Of a DNA stretch of 64,000 nt, positions 32,877-42,202 are shown piece by piece. Positions within the stretch are counted from its first letter, which is position 1, and each line of letters opens with the position of its first letter. The position numbers and the translations under genes are program-made. This stretch comes from JBBDMC01 sp963775235 (GTDB lineage Bacteria; Pseudomonadota; Alphaproteobacteria; Rhizobiales; Kaistiaceae): NCBI GenBank assembly GCA_963775235.1, contig CAVZHY010000002.1, forward strand, positions 186,001 to 250,000, read 5' to 3'. The notes beneath the pieces are model-generated. The model ran no database searches, was not told the origin of the DNA, and saw nothing but the letters and a program-made list of their open reading frames with translations.

Positions 32877-34991
32877 TTAGTGGCTGGCGAGCGCACCCCC
32901 GCTCTTGGCCTGGAGGCGCGCGATGACGTCCGCACCGGCGCCGCACTGTCGGGCGGCCTCCAGCGCATGGGCGTAGTGCCCGGTGCTCTCGGCGGTGGCG
33001 TGCAGCCCTTCGGCCGCCTCGCCGGCCATGGCATAGTATTTCATGGCGCTCTCGTGGTCGCCGGCGAGCTCGAAGTGCTGGGCGAGCCTATGGGCGTGCT
33101 CTTCCAGGCGCTCGGGGAACAATTTCTCGATGGCCTCGGCGACCCGCCGGTGAAACTCGCGACGCTTGCGGTTGAGGATCGTATTGTAGGCGGCGTCTCG
33201 GGCGAGGTCGTGCCGGAACATATACTCGAGCTCAGGGTTGCGGGCGGCCTCGCGCAAGAGCTCGGCGCGCTCCAGTGTGTTGATCTGCTTGTCGAGAGCG
33301 ATCGCCAACTCCGAGATCGTTTCCAATATACGGAAATAGAACGCCCGGCCGATCACCGACGCGGCCTGCAACGTCGACTTGGTCTGCTCGTCCAACCGGT
33401 CGATGCGGGCCATCAATAGGGCCTGAATGCTGTCGGGAATGGCGATATCGCTGACTAACGCTCCCGCCTTCCACTTCAGGCCGGTCGCATCGCGCTCGAC
33501 GACACCCTGGTCTATCAGCGAGCGCACAACCTCCTCGACGAAGTAGGGATTGCCGTCGGTCTTGCCGAGGATCAGCTTGTGGAGATCGGCCGGCAGGTCG
33601 GCAATTTTGAGCAGTGCCGAGATCAGCGCGTCGGTGTCCTCCGCGCCCAGCGGCTCAAGGCGAATTTCCTGGTAGCGGTGAGGATAGTCGGTGTCGGCCC
33701 TGATCTTCACCTGCCACGCGGGCGACTGCCGCTCTGGCCGGAAAACGCAAACGAACAGGAGAGGCTGATCCTCGGCCAGCTTGAACAGATGGATCAGCAG
33801 GTCGATCGAGGCAGAGTCAACCCACTGCAAATCGTCCACAACCATGATCCGCGGCCCGGCGCGTGTTGCCTCGACCCACGCCGGCAATACGGTGTCGTAG
33901 ATGTCCCTGCGCACCACTTCAGCCGGAAAGTCCTTGGCCTCGTGGAGCACTTTGGCCGCGATAACCCGCTCCAGCGCGACGCTGCACAGCGAAATCACTT
34001 CGTCGCTGGCGCCCGTGGCGCGCAGCCCGCCATCGACCTTGCTATGGATCAGGTCCGGCGGATCGTCGAGTTCGATGCCGAACATGTTGCGGGCGAAGTT
34101 CTGGAACAGACCGAATGGGCGCGAAGCGTCGTAGGGAACGCCATGGGCGGTGTCCCAACCGTCGTCGCCGCGACCGCTGCTGACCCACTCCTTGTACAGT
34201 TCGGCCACGAGCCGGCTCTTGCCAAGGCCCGCCTCGCCGATAATGCTGACGATGCCACCGCGCCCGTTCAGGACATTGGCCAGCGCCGCCTTGAGTTTGG
34301 CGAGCTCACGATCGCGGCCAATCAGCGGCGCCCCGACGCGCTCCGCACGACGGGAGGGATCAGAATCATCCGCGCGGCCCAGCACACGATAGGCGGGCAC
34401 CGGCTGGGTCTTGCCCTTGGCCTCGATCCCGCCGAGGGGCTCCATGTCGAAGTATGCCGCCACAAGGCGATGGGTATCGCCGGAGATCTGGATGGTGCCG
34501 GGGGCGGCGGTCTGCTCCATGCGGGCAGCCACGTTCACCGCGTCGCCCATGGCGGTGTATTCCATCGCCTGGCTCGAACCGACGTCGCCAACGACCACCG
34601 GGCCGGTGTTGATGCCGATGCGGACGTCGAAATCGATTCCGTACTCCTTGCGAACGTCGTCCCGGTAGGTTTGATTCGCTGCGATCATATCGAGCGCCGC
34701 CAGCACCGCACGCTGCGGGTCGTCCTCGTGGGCGACCGGCGCACCGAAGAAGGCGAGCACGGCGTCGCCCGCGAGCTTTGCCACCGTGCCGTCGTAGCGG
34801 CGGATCGGCTCCAGCAGCCGCTCGAATGCGCCATTCATGATCTCGGTCCAATCTTCAGGATCGAGGTTCTCGGCAAGGCCGGTGGAGTTCACGACGTCAC
34901 AAAACAGCGCGGTGATCACGCGCCGTTCACCGCGCATCGTGCGGCGGCCGGACGTTGCATTGCCGCTGGCTTCAGTCGAATCCGACGTCAT
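32877..34991 (-). CDS. Adenylate/guanylate cyclase domain fused to AAA ATPase (signalling NTPase)
   Basis: A 704-residue fusion. Residues about 20-200 are a class III cyclase domain with both metal aspartates (LFCDVVNST and LAGDAVLAFFGAP) and the GDAVNVAARMEQ block. Residues about 225-500 form a STAND/AAA-type ATPase with Walker A GEAGLGKS and Walker B IMVVDDLQW. The C-terminal third is helical with TPR-like segments (HESAMKYYAMAGEAAEGL). Such fusions occur in actinobacteria and rhizobia, but their ligands are mostly unknown. A near-perfect SD, AGGAGG, precedes ATG34991. It is a single gene between marR and lap. Confidence 0.9.
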   Translation of the reverse strand: MTSDSTEASGNATSGRRTMRGERRVITALFCDVVNSTGLAENLDPEDWTEIMNGAFERLLEPIRRYDGTVAKLAGDAVLAFFGAPVAHEDDPQRAVLAALDMIAANQTYRDDVRKEYGIDFDVRIGINTGPVVVGDVGSSQAMEYTAMGDAVNVAARMEQTAAPGTIQISGDTHRLVAAYFDMEPLGGIEAKGKTQPVPAYRVLGRADDSDPSRRAERVGAPLIGRDRELAKLKAALANVLNGRGGIVSIIGEAGLGKSRLVAELYKEWVSSGRGDDGWDTAHGVPYDASRPFGLFQNFARNMFGIELDDPPDLIHSKVDGGLRATGASDEVISLCSVALERVIAAKVLHEAKDFPAEVVRRDIYDTVLPAWVEATRAGPRIMVVDDLQWVDSASIDLLIHLFKLAEDQPLLFVCVFRPERQSPAWQVKIRADTDYPHRYQEIRLEPLGAEDTDALISALLKIADLPADLHKLILGKTDGNPYFVEEVVRSLIDQGVVERDATGLKWKAGALVSDIAIPDSIQALLMARIDRLDEQTKSTLQAASVIGRAFYFRILETISELAIALDKQINTLERAELLREAARNPELEYMFRHDLARDAAYNTILNRKRREFHRRVAEAIEKLFPERLEEHAHRLAQHFELAGDHESAMKYYAMAGEAAEGLHATAESTGHYAHALEAARQCGAGADVIARLQAKSGGALASH

Positions 34992-35059
34992 TTCGACCTC
35001 CTGTCCCCCTCCTACTATATAGCCTTGGCGGCCCCGGTTCACGGGGCGCCCGCTTCGGC

Positions 35060-36445
35060 TCAATTGGCCCGGGCGTAACGCTCCTTCAGCAGGGCGTAGA
35101 GAGCGCGGATGGTCTGCGCATCCCCGCCCTCGGGCTTGCCGGGTGCGGTCGAGGGGTTCCAGGCAAAGATGTCGGCGTGGAGCCACGAGACGTCGTCGGG
35201 CACGAAGCGGGCGAGGAACAGCGCGGCGGTGATCGAGCCGGCGTGCGGGCTCGACCCGGCATTGTTGATGTCGGCGACCGGCGAATCGATCATCCGAGCG
35301 TAGGGACGCCACAACGGCATCCGCCAGACCGGATCGGCGACGGCCGCCGACAGGCGGGCGACGTCGGCGGCGAGGCGTTCGTCGTTGGTGTAGACCGGCA
35401 CTACCTCGGGGCCGAGGGCGACCCGGGCTGCGCCGGTGAGGGTGGCGAAATCAACAAGAAGGTCGGGCGTTTCCTCGGCGGCAAGGGTCAACGCATCGGC
35501 GAGGATGAGGCGGCCTTCGGCGTCGGTGTTGCCGATCTCGACCGTCAAACCCTTGCGGCTCCTGAGCACGTCACCCGGGCGGAAGGCCGCCGCGGCGACG
35601 GCGTTCTCAACGGCGGGGACGAGGAGGCGCAGCCGCACAGGCAGGCGCGCGTCCATGATCATACGGGCGAGGCCGATGGCATTGGCGGCGCCGCCCATGT
35701 CCTTCTTCATCAGCCGCATCCCGCTCGCGGGCTTGAGGTCGAGCCCGCCGGTATCGAAGCACACCCCTTTGCCGACGAGCGTGACCCTTGGCGCGTCGGG
35801 ATCGCCCCAGGAAAGCTCGACCAGGCGCGGGGCACGGGCCTCGGTGGCAGCGGCACCGACGGCGTGGATCAGCGGCAGGTTGTCGGCGAGGAGACCCTCA
35901 CCCACGGTCTCCGAGAATACCGCGCCGTAGCGACCGGCGAGCTCGTGGACGGCGTTGCCGAGTTCCGCCGGGCCAAGGTCGTTGGCGGCGGTATTGATAA
36001 GGTCGCGGACGAGATAAACGGCGTCGGCGATCCGGGCGACCTCGGCAGCATCGACGTCGGCGGAAACGACGAGGCGGCGGGGCCTCGCGCCATCGCTACG
36101 GTAGCGGGTGAAGCGATACGCACCCAGAGCCCAGGCTAGGGTCGCCAGAGCCGGATCATCAAAACCGCCGGCCAGCGTGTAGGTGCCGGGTGGCAGCGTG
36201 ACCGGCAACTTGCCGGCGAGCAGGCGGTCGGCGTCAGGCGATTCGCCCGCACCCAACCCGAACAGCACGCGGTCGATGCTGCCGGCATCCCGCGGAATCA
36301 GTGCGACCTCGCCCGCCGAGGCGGCGAAGCCGGTCGCCTCAACCCATTGTTTCGATTCGCCTTCCAGGGCGGCCAGGGCCTCCGGCGTCAATGCTTCGAT
36401 CGGCACGGCGTTGCCGTCGGCGGTGGCCACGAGACTGTCGGGCAA
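35060..36445 (-). CDS. Leucyl aminopeptidase family protein (M17)
   Basis: Cytosolic metallo-aminopeptidase of about 461 residues. The M17 signature NTDAEGRL is present, as are the metal and catalytic residues in VGKGVCFDTGGLDLKP and MKKDMGGAA. The N-terminal macro-like domain is divergent, as in the short alphaproteobacterial forms. No ATG is available. TTG36445 lies 8 bases after GGAGG and is preferred over TTG36451, which is only 2 bases away from it. It degrades peptides and may process products of the neighbouring cell-wall hydrolase, though that link is inference. Confidence 0.92.
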   Translation of the reverse strand: MPDSLVATADGNAVPIEALTPEALAALEGESKQWVEATGFAASAGEVALIPRDAGSIDRVLFGLGAGESPDADRLLAGKLPVTLPPGTYTLAGGFDDPALATLAWALGAYRFTRYRSDGARPRRLVVSADVDAAEVARIADAVYLVRDLINTAANDLGPAELGNAVHELAGRYGAVFSETVGEGLLADNLPLIHAVGAAATEARAPRLVELSWGDPDAPRVTLVGKGVCFDTGGLDLKPASGMRLMKKDMGGAANAIGLARMIMDARLPVRLRLLVPAVENAVAAAAFRPGDVLRSRKGLTVEIGNTDAEGRLILADALTLAAEETPDLLVDFATLTGAARVALGPEVVPVYTNDERLAADVARLSAAVADPVWRMPLWRPYARMIDSPVADINNAGSSPHAGSITAALFLARFVPDDVSWLHADIFAWNPSTAPGKPEGGDAQTIRALYALLKERYARAN

Positions 36446-36494
36446 GGTCAAATCCTCCGTCTTTCCAGTGCGTTATGGGATGGGGGCTGCGGGC

Positions 36495-36517
36495 GTTAAC
36501 CATCCATTAGGGTTAAC
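36495..36517. promoter_or_regulatory. CtrA-like box upstream of tadD
   Basis: TTAA (36496-36499), seven bases, TTAG (36507-36510) matches the CtrA consensus TTAA-N7-TTAA except for one base. The site is also a dyad, GTTAACC / GGTTAAC at 36495-36501 and 36511-36517. It lies 46-68 bases before the tadD start. CtrA controls pilus genes in Caulobacter. Assigned by pattern only. Confidence 0.45.
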
Positions 36518-36562
36518 AGAATACTGCAGGAACGGGCGCTTACAGGGGGCTCGTTTATCAAA

Positions 36563-37387
36563 ATGACGGTTATCCGCCATCTCAAGCTGAGCGCGGCGCT
36601 GAAACGCGGCGCGATCCTGGTTCCCGTCTCTGTCGCCATTGCGCTTGCCGGCTGCGCCAACGCCAAGAAGGTGGAGGTCGACACGTCGGCCACGGGTTCG
36701 CTGCCCCCTCCCCCGGGTCAGCCGATGACGGCACAGGACTTCAGCGACGCGGTCAAGTACTGGGGTGCGCGCTACCAGAAGAACCCCAAGGACAAGGATA
36801 CCGCGCTCAACTATGCGGCGGCGCTCCGCCGCACCGGCAGTGGCGACCAGGCGGCGACGGTGCTGCAGGCAGCCGCGACGCAATTCCCGAACGATCGCGA
36901 TGTGCTGGCCGCCTACGGCAAGGCGCTCGCGGATGCCGGCAATCTGCCGGAGGCACTGGGTGCGATACGGCAGGCCGAAACGCCCGACCAACCCGACTGG
37001 AAGCTGATTTCAGCCGAGGCAGCGATCCTCGACCAGATGGGCCAGCACGGGGACGCGCGCAAGCTCTACGACCAGGCGCTGAAGCTGGCGCCGAACGATC
37101 CGACGGTACTGTCCAATTACGGCATGTCGTTTGTGCTGACGGGCGAACTGAAGCGCGCCGAGGAACTGCTGCGCAAGGCGATCGCGGCGCCCGACGCCGA
37201 CAGTCGCGTCCGCCAGAACCTGGCGCTGGTAGTCGGCCTCCAGGGCCGCTTCGAGGAGGCGCAGAAGATCGCCAGCGAAGACCTGTCACCGGAGCAGGCG
37301 GCGGCCAATATCGCCTACCTCAAGCAGATGCTCGCCCAGCAGAACAACTGGGAGCAACTGAAAGCCGGCAGCGCACCGCCCGGCTGA
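36563..37387 (+). CDS. tadD: Tad pilus assembly lipoprotein TadD (TPR protein)
   Basis: Outer-membrane-associated pilotin-like TPR lipoprotein of 274 residues. The signal peptide ends in a lipobox (IALAGC, Cys near residue 30). TPR-like pairs follow between about 80 and 240, for example NYAAALRRTGSGDQAATVL, KLYDQALKLAPNDPTVLSNY and GELKRAEELLRKA. The match to TadD is in size, lipobox and repeats, and in position at the end of the cpa/tad cluster. It is divergent from lap and convergent with tadC. A CtrA-like dyad lies upstream. Confidence 0.9.
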   Translation: MTVIRHLKLSAALKRGAILVPVSVAIALAGCANAKKVEVDTSATGSLPPPPGQPMTAQDFSDAVKYWGARYQKNPKDKDTALNYAAALRRTGSGDQAATVLQAAATQFPNDRDVLAAYGKALADAGNLPEALGAIRQAETPDQPDWKLISAEAAILDQMGQHGDARKLYDQALKLAPNDPTVLSNYGMSFVLTGELKRAEELLRKAIAAPDADSRVRQNLALVVGLQGRFEEAQKIASEDLSPEQAAANIAYLKQMLAQQNNWEQLKAGSAPPG

Positions 37388-37421
37388 AGACCCGTCCCGA
37401 ATTGAAGATCGTCGGCCGCGG

Positions 37422-38405
37422 TCAGTGCGACCGCGCGGCGATGATCTGGATCGCCGCCGGGCCCATGATCACGCCGAACAGCACCGGCAGGAAGAACAGG
37501 ATCATCGGCACGGTCAGCTTCGGCGGCAGAGCGGCGGCCTTCTTCTCGGCCATGGTCATGCGCTGATCGCGGTTCTCCTGGGCCAGGACGCGCAGCGAGT
37601 GACCGAGGGGCGTGCCGTAGCGCTCCGCCTGGATCAGGCTCGTCATCACCGCCTTCACCGGCTCAAGGCCGGTGCGGGTGCCGAGATTCTCGTACGCCTG
37701 GCGACGGTCCGGCAGATACGAGAGTTCGGCCGTAGTGAGGGTGAGTTCCTCGGCGAGTTCGACGGACTGGACGCCGATCTCTTCCGAGACCTTGCGGAAG
37801 GCCGCTTCGGCGGTCATGCCCGCCTCGACGCAGATCAGCAGGAGATCGAGCGCGTCGGGCCAGGCGCGACGGATGGAGGTCTGGCGCTTGGACAGGACAT
37901 TGGAGATGTAGAGGTTCGGTGCGTAGAAGCCGACGTAGGCGACGCCAAAAGCGATCAGGACCTTGATGATGGTCGGCTGCTTCAGGTCAGACATCCAGAG
38001 CAGATAGGAAAGAGCCAGGGCGAAGAAGAGAAGCGGCAGCGTCACGCGGGCGAAGAGGAACGCGACCAGCGGCGCCTGGCCGCGGTAGCCCGCCATGCGC
38101 AGCCGATTGATCGTCTTCTGGTCCGCCAGTGCATTGCGCAGATTGAACTGGTCGACGATCTTGCGCATGTACGCCTTGGGTTCCTTGCGCAGGCTCGCCC
38201 GCTTCGCCTCGACGGCAAGGCGCGCGCGTTCACGGGCACGGATCTCCTCGCGCTCCAGCGCGACCGACTTGATGCGGGCCGCCAGCTTGTCGCGCTCGAA
38301 CAGCGGCTGCGTGACGGTGTACACGGTCGCAAAAACGGCAAGCGCGGCGAACACCGCAATCAGGAAGCTCGGGGTGGTGACGCTGTCGTAGATCAGACCA
38401 AGCAT
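37422..38405 (-). CDS. tadC: Tad pilus inner-membrane platform protein TadC (type II secretion F family)
   Basis: Inner-membrane platform protein of 327 residues, T2SSF family. There is an N-terminal membrane helix (about 12-32), two more near 110-160, and a last one near 300-320. The cytoplasmic T2SSF domain between them has LLLICVEAGMTAEAAFRKV and the LIQAERYGTPLGHSLRVLA motif. It is the last gene of the cpaB-tadC operon, 10 bases after tadB. Confidence 0.94.
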   Translation of the reverse strand: MLGLIYDSVTTPSFLIAVFAALAVFATVYTVTQPLFERDKLAARIKSVALEREEIRARERARLAVEAKRASLRKEPKAYMRKIVDQFNLRNALADQKTINRLRMAGYRGQAPLVAFLFARVTLPLLFFALALSYLLWMSDLKQPTIIKVLIAFGVAYVGFYAPNLYISNVLSKRQTSIRRAWPDALDLLLICVEAGMTAEAAFRKVSEEIGVQSVELAEELTLTTAELSYLPDRRQAYENLGTRTGLEPVKAVMTSLIQAERYGTPLGHSLRVLAQENRDQRMTMAEKKAAALPPKLTVPMILFFLPVLFGVIMGPAAIQIIAARSH

Positions 38406-38415
38406 GGCTTTGCCG

Positions 38416-39426
38416 TCAAAAGTCGAAGTTGATCATGCGGCGCATCACGAGGATGCCCATGGTCATCCAGATCGCCGAGGCGCCGAGGATGACGTTGCCG
38501 AGCTGCTCGGTGAAGAGCAGCGTGATGTAGGCCGGGCTGGTGATGTAGACGAGGATCATGACCACCGGCGGCAACGAGCCGATGATGGCGGCGGACGCCT
38601 TGGCCTCCATGCTCATCGCGTTGATCTTGCCCTTCATCTTGCGGCGTTCGCGCAGAACGCGGGAGAGGTTGCCCAGAGCCTCGGAGAGGTTGCCACCGGC
38701 GCGCTGCTGAATAGCGACGACGATGGCGAAGAAATTCGCTTCGGGAACCGGGACCCGTTCGGGCAATCTGGCGACCGCCTCGGCCATTGAAACGCCCATG
38801 GCCTGGGTCTCCGTAATGTGGCGAAACTCGCTGCGCACCGGCTCGGCCGCCTCGTTGGCGATGATCTTGATGCAATCGTTGAGCGGCAGCCCCGCCTTGA
38901 CGCCGCGGACGATGACGTCGGAAGCGTTGGCGAACTCCTCGAGGAATGCGTTCATGCGGCGCTTGCGGAGGAAATTCACGATCCAGCGCGGCAGACCAAG
39001 CAGACCGGCGACGCCGAAAGCTGCGGCGGCGTAGACGGGTGCGCCCGCGACCCAGACGCCGAGGAAGATGACCAGGCCGCAGCCAAGGCTGATGAACAGG
39101 AACGTGCGTCGGGACCAATGCAGCCCCGCCTGCTCAATGCGCAGCAGCAGGGGCGGCGACTTGGTCCGCTTGGATCGCGCCTTTTGCTTCTCTTCGAGTT
39201 CGCGCAGGGTGTCCTGCACCGATTTGCGTCGGCGGGCTGCGTCGCCGGCCGTGTTGTTGCGCCCGCGCAGCGCCTCGACCGGGGTGTTGCCCTGGACGAA
39301 GTCGAGCCGCCGTTCTGCGGTATTCTCGCTCTGGATACGGCCATAGAGCAGCGCGTATGCCAAGCTGCCGGCGCTGAGGGTCGCCAGCCCGACAACGGCG
39401 ATCAGCAGTGTGACGGAACTGAACAT
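38416..39426 (-). CDS. tadB: Tad pilus inner-membrane platform protein TadB (type II secretion F family)
   Basis: Second platform protein, 336 residues. The N-terminal helix (LLIAVVGLATLSAGSLAYAL) and a basic linker are followed by hydrophobic segments near 100-140. The T2SSF domain contains IVRGVKAGLPLNDCIKIIAN and VAIQQRAGGNLSEALGNLS, and a C-terminal helix pair follows. TadB and TadC form the membrane base that the CpaF ATPase works on. It starts at ATG39426, overlapping the cpaF stop by one base (TGATG). Confidence 0.94.
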   Translation of the reverse strand: MFSSVTLLIAVVGLATLSAGSLAYALLYGRIQSENTAERRLDFVQGNTPVEALRGRNNTAGDAARRRKSVQDTLRELEEKQKARSKRTKSPPLLLRIEQAGLHWSRRTFLFISLGCGLVIFLGVWVAGAPVYAAAAFGVAGLLGLPRWIVNFLRKRRMNAFLEEFANASDVIVRGVKAGLPLNDCIKIIANEAAEPVRSEFRHITETQAMGVSMAEAVARLPERVPVPEANFFAIVVAIQQRAGGNLSEALGNLSRVLRERRKMKGKINAMSMEAKASAAIIGSLPPVVMILVYITSPAYITLLFTEQLGNVILGASAIWMTMGILVMRRMINFDF

Positions 39427-40907
39427 CAGCGCACCTGTTCGCTCCGCTCGAGTTCGCCGGCGTTGGCGGCATCGAGCGCATTGGCCAACCGCACTTCCTC
39501 ATTGAAGTAGCGGGCGCGTTCCCAGAACTTCGGCCGTCCGATGCCGGTCGAACGATGGCGACCGATGATGCGGCCGCTGGAGTCCTCGCCGGTGATTTCG
39601 TAGACGAAAATGTCCTGGGTAGTGACGACGTCACCTTCGGTGCCGACCACCTCGGTGACGTGGGTAACGCGGCGCGTGCCGTCGCGCAGACGCTCGGTCT
39701 GGACGATCACGTCGATCGAATTCGAGATCATCTCGCGGATGGTCTTCACCGGCAGTTGAAAACCGCCCATGGTGATCATCAATTCCAGCCGGGAGATCGC
39801 CTCGCGCGGGCTGTTGGCGTGCAGCGTGCCCATCGAGCCGTCATGGCCCGTGTTCATCGCCTGCAAGAGGTCGAAGGCCTCCGGTCCGCGCACCTCGCCG
39901 ACGATGATCCGTTCGGGCCGCATGCGCAGGCAGTTCTTGACCAGGTCGCGCATGGTGATCTCGCCTTCGCCTTCGATGTTGGGCGGGCGGGTCTCCAGAC
40001 GAACCACGTGCGGCTGCTGAAGCTGCAGTTCGGCCGCGTCCTCGGCGGTAATGATGCGCTCGTCGTGATCGATGTAGCGGGTCAGGCAATTGAGGAGCGT
40101 TGTCTTGCCGGAACCGGTGCCGCCGGACACCAGGATGTTGCAGCGCGAGCGCGAGACGATCTGCAGGATCGTCGAGCCCTCCGGCGTGATCGTTCCGAAC
40201 TTGACCAACTGATCGAGCGTGAGCTTGTCGCGCTTGAATTTGCGGATGGTGAGAGCGGGGCCGTCGATCGACAGCGGCGGCGCGATGACGTTGACGCGGC
40301 TGCCGTCGGGCAGGCGGGCGTCGCAGATGGGACTGGATTCGTCGACGCGGCGGCCGACCTGGCTGACGATGCGCTGACACACATTCATCAACTGGCTGTT
40401 GTCGCGAAAACGCACGTTGGTTTCGCGCACCTTGCCGCCGACTTCGATGTAGGTCTTGAAGGCGCCGTTGACCATGATGTCCGAGATATCGTCGCGGGCC
40501 AGCAACGGCTCCAGCGGCCCGAGGCCAAGAACGTCATTGCAGATGTCCTCGAGCAGGTCCTCCTGCTCCGCGATGGACATGACGATGTTCTTGAGGGCGA
40601 CGATGTCATTGACAATGTCGCGGATTTCCTCGCGCGCCGACTCCTGGTCGAGGCGGGCGAGTTGCGACAGGTCGATGGTATCGATCAGCGCCGAGAAGAC
40701 GGTCGACTTGATGTCGTAGAAATTTTCGGAACGGCGAACGCCCGAGCTTTCGCTCGTCACCGGCCGGGGCCTGGCGGGCTCGGGTGTTTCAACCACCTTG
40801 GGCTCGGGGACGGGCGCCGGGGGCGCCACGTCGACCTCCACCGGCGGCTCGCCCGCCGGGCCGGGCGGTGATGTGCCGGTTCCGCCTGTCCCACGCTTGC
40901 CGAACAT
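39426..40907 (-). CDS. cpaF: Tad pilus assembly ATPase CpaF/TadA
   Basis: Hexameric VirB11/GspE-type ATPase of 493 residues that powers pilus assembly. The first 90 residues are a Pro-rich, probably flexible leader (PPGPAGEPPVEVDVAPPAPV). The ATPase domain has Walker A GGTGSGKTT (near residue 265), the Asp box ITAEDAAELQLQQPHVVRLE and MRPERIIVGEVRG as Walker B. A His box is at GTLHANSPREA. All essential residues are present. It is cotranscribed with cpaE upstream (11-base gap) and tadB downstream. Confidence 0.95.
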   Translation of the reverse strand: MFGKRGTGGTGTSPPGPAGEPPVEVDVAPPAPVPEPKVVETPEPARPRPVTSESSGVRRSENFYDIKSTVFSALIDTIDLSQLARLDQESAREEIRDIVNDIVALKNIVMSIAEQEDLLEDICNDVLGLGPLEPLLARDDISDIMVNGAFKTYIEVGGKVRETNVRFRDNSQLMNVCQRIVSQVGRRVDESSPICDARLPDGSRVNVIAPPLSIDGPALTIRKFKRDKLTLDQLVKFGTITPEGSTILQIVSRSRCNILVSGGTGSGKTTLLNCLTRYIDHDERIITAEDAAELQLQQPHVVRLETRPPNIEGEGEITMRDLVKNCLRMRPERIIVGEVRGPEAFDLLQAMNTGHDGSMGTLHANSPREAISRLELMITMGGFQLPVKTIREMISNSIDVIVQTERLRDGTRRVTHVTEVVGTEGDVVTTQDIFVYEITGEDSSGRIIGRHRSTGIGRPKFWERARYFNEEVRLANALDAANAGELERSEQVR

Positions 40908-40918
40908 TGGGCTCCCCG

Positions 40919-42202
40919 TCAGGCGCTCTTCTTGCCGCGCATCCCGCCGAACAGCATGTCGAAGGCGCCGCGCTTGTAGCGCTTCGGCTCGGTGCGGCCG
41001 GTGGTGACCCTGGCGACCTGGACAAACATGTCGGCGATCGGGCTCTTGGGATCGGTTTCGGCGATCATCTGGCCGTTGTTCGCGGCCGTCCCAAAGAGCT
41101 GAGGATCAAAGGGGATGATGGCGGTGGGCTTGAGGTCGAGGGCGGCAGCGAAATCATCGATCTTGATCTCGGGGCGCTTGGCAAGACCACTCTTGTTGAT
41201 GACCAGCCGGACGGGCGCGTCGTTGGTGCGCGCCTGGCGAAGCAGGTCGACCATGTTCTTGGCGTTGCGGAGGTTGGCGAGATCCGGCTCGGCCGTAAGG
41301 ACGATCTCGTCCGCCGACAGCAGGGTCTTGCGTAACCAGCCGGTCCAGACATGGGGCAGATCCATCACCACGGCGGGGACGCCGGTCTGGGCAAGGTCGA
41401 CCACCTGCTCAAAGGCAGCTTCCTGGAAATCGTATGTGCGATCGAGCGTCGCCGGGGCGGCAAGCAGGCTGAGGTGATCGGAACAGCGGGCGAGCAGGCG
41501 GTCGAGGAACGTGTCGTCAAGGCGATCGGGCGCATTGACCGCCTCGTTCATGCCCTGGGTTGGGTCCTGGTTGAAGTCGAGCGCGGCGGTGCCGAAGGCG
41601 AGGTCGAAATCGGCCACGACCACATCGTTCTCGAAGTTGCGGGCGATCGCCCAGGCGACGTTGTGAGCGACCATCGAGGAGCCGACCCCGCCCTTGCCGC
41701 CGACGAATGCAATGGTGCGGCCGAGGGGTTGCGTGCTGCGGTCGACGTAAAGGTCGGCGACGGCCTTGATGATCCCCATCAGGTTGACGGGCGCCACCAG
41801 GTATTCACTGACCCCGCGATGGGTCAGGCCGCGATAGAGATCGACGTCGTTGACGTGACCGATGACGATGACCTTGGTGCCGGCGTCGCAGACATTGGCG
41901 AGCCGGTCGAGCTCGACGTCGAGGCGGTCGCGCGGCAACTTGGACTCGACAATGATGAGGTTCGGCGTGGCTGCCGCTTGGTAGAACTCGGCAGCCGCGG
42001 CGATCCCGCCGGTGTGGACCTTGATGTGGGTCCGCGCCATGCGCCGATCGCTGGCGGCCGCCTCGACGACGGCGACGAGATCAGGCGAATCGCAGAATGC
42101 CTGGATCGAGATCCGCGGCACCGGCCGGACGTCGGCCGGCGACCTGGCACCGGCGGCCGATTCCGGCTCGGGGGGAAGATCGTTGTAAGCAAGATCGGTC
42201 AT
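40919..42202 (-). CDS. cpaE: Pilus localisation ATPase CpaE/TadZ
   Basis: Polar localisation factor of 427 residues. The N-terminal atypical receiver-like domain covers about 40-150 (LIIVESKLPRDRLDVELDRL, then VIVIGHVNDVDLYRGL). The C-terminal MinD/ParA-type ATPase has the deviant Walker A FVGGKGGVGSS at about residue 170. CpaE and TadZ guide assembly of the pilus machine to the pole. ATG42202 overlaps the cpaD stop (ATGA); the longer open frame upstream is antisense shadow. Confidence 0.93.
   Translation of the reverse strand: MTDLAYNDLPPEPESAAGARSPADVRPVPRISIQAFCDSPDLVAVVEAAASDRRMARTHIKVHTGGIAAAAEFYQAAATPNLIIVESKLPRDRLDVELDRLANVCDAGTKVIVIGHVNDVDLYRGLTHRGVSEYLVAPVNLMGIIKAVADLYVDRSTQPLGRTIAFVGGKGGVGSSMVAHNVAWAIARNFENDVVVADFDLAFGTAALDFNQDPTQGMNEAVNAPDRLDDTFLDRLLARCSDHLSLLAAPATLDRTYDFQEAAFEQVVDLAQTGVPAVVMDLPHVWTGWLRKTLLSADEIVLTAEPDLANLRNAKNMVDLLRQARTNDAPVRLVINKSGLAKRPEIKIDDFAAALDLKPTAIIPFDPQLFGTAANNGQMIAETDPKSPIADMFVQVARVTTGRTEPKRYKRGAFDMLFGGMRGKKSA

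Noticed and set aside
32396..33034. Longer MarR-family frame of 212 codons.
   Set aside because: Codons before ATG32746 lack homology, and the GAGGA ribosome site fits the shorter form.
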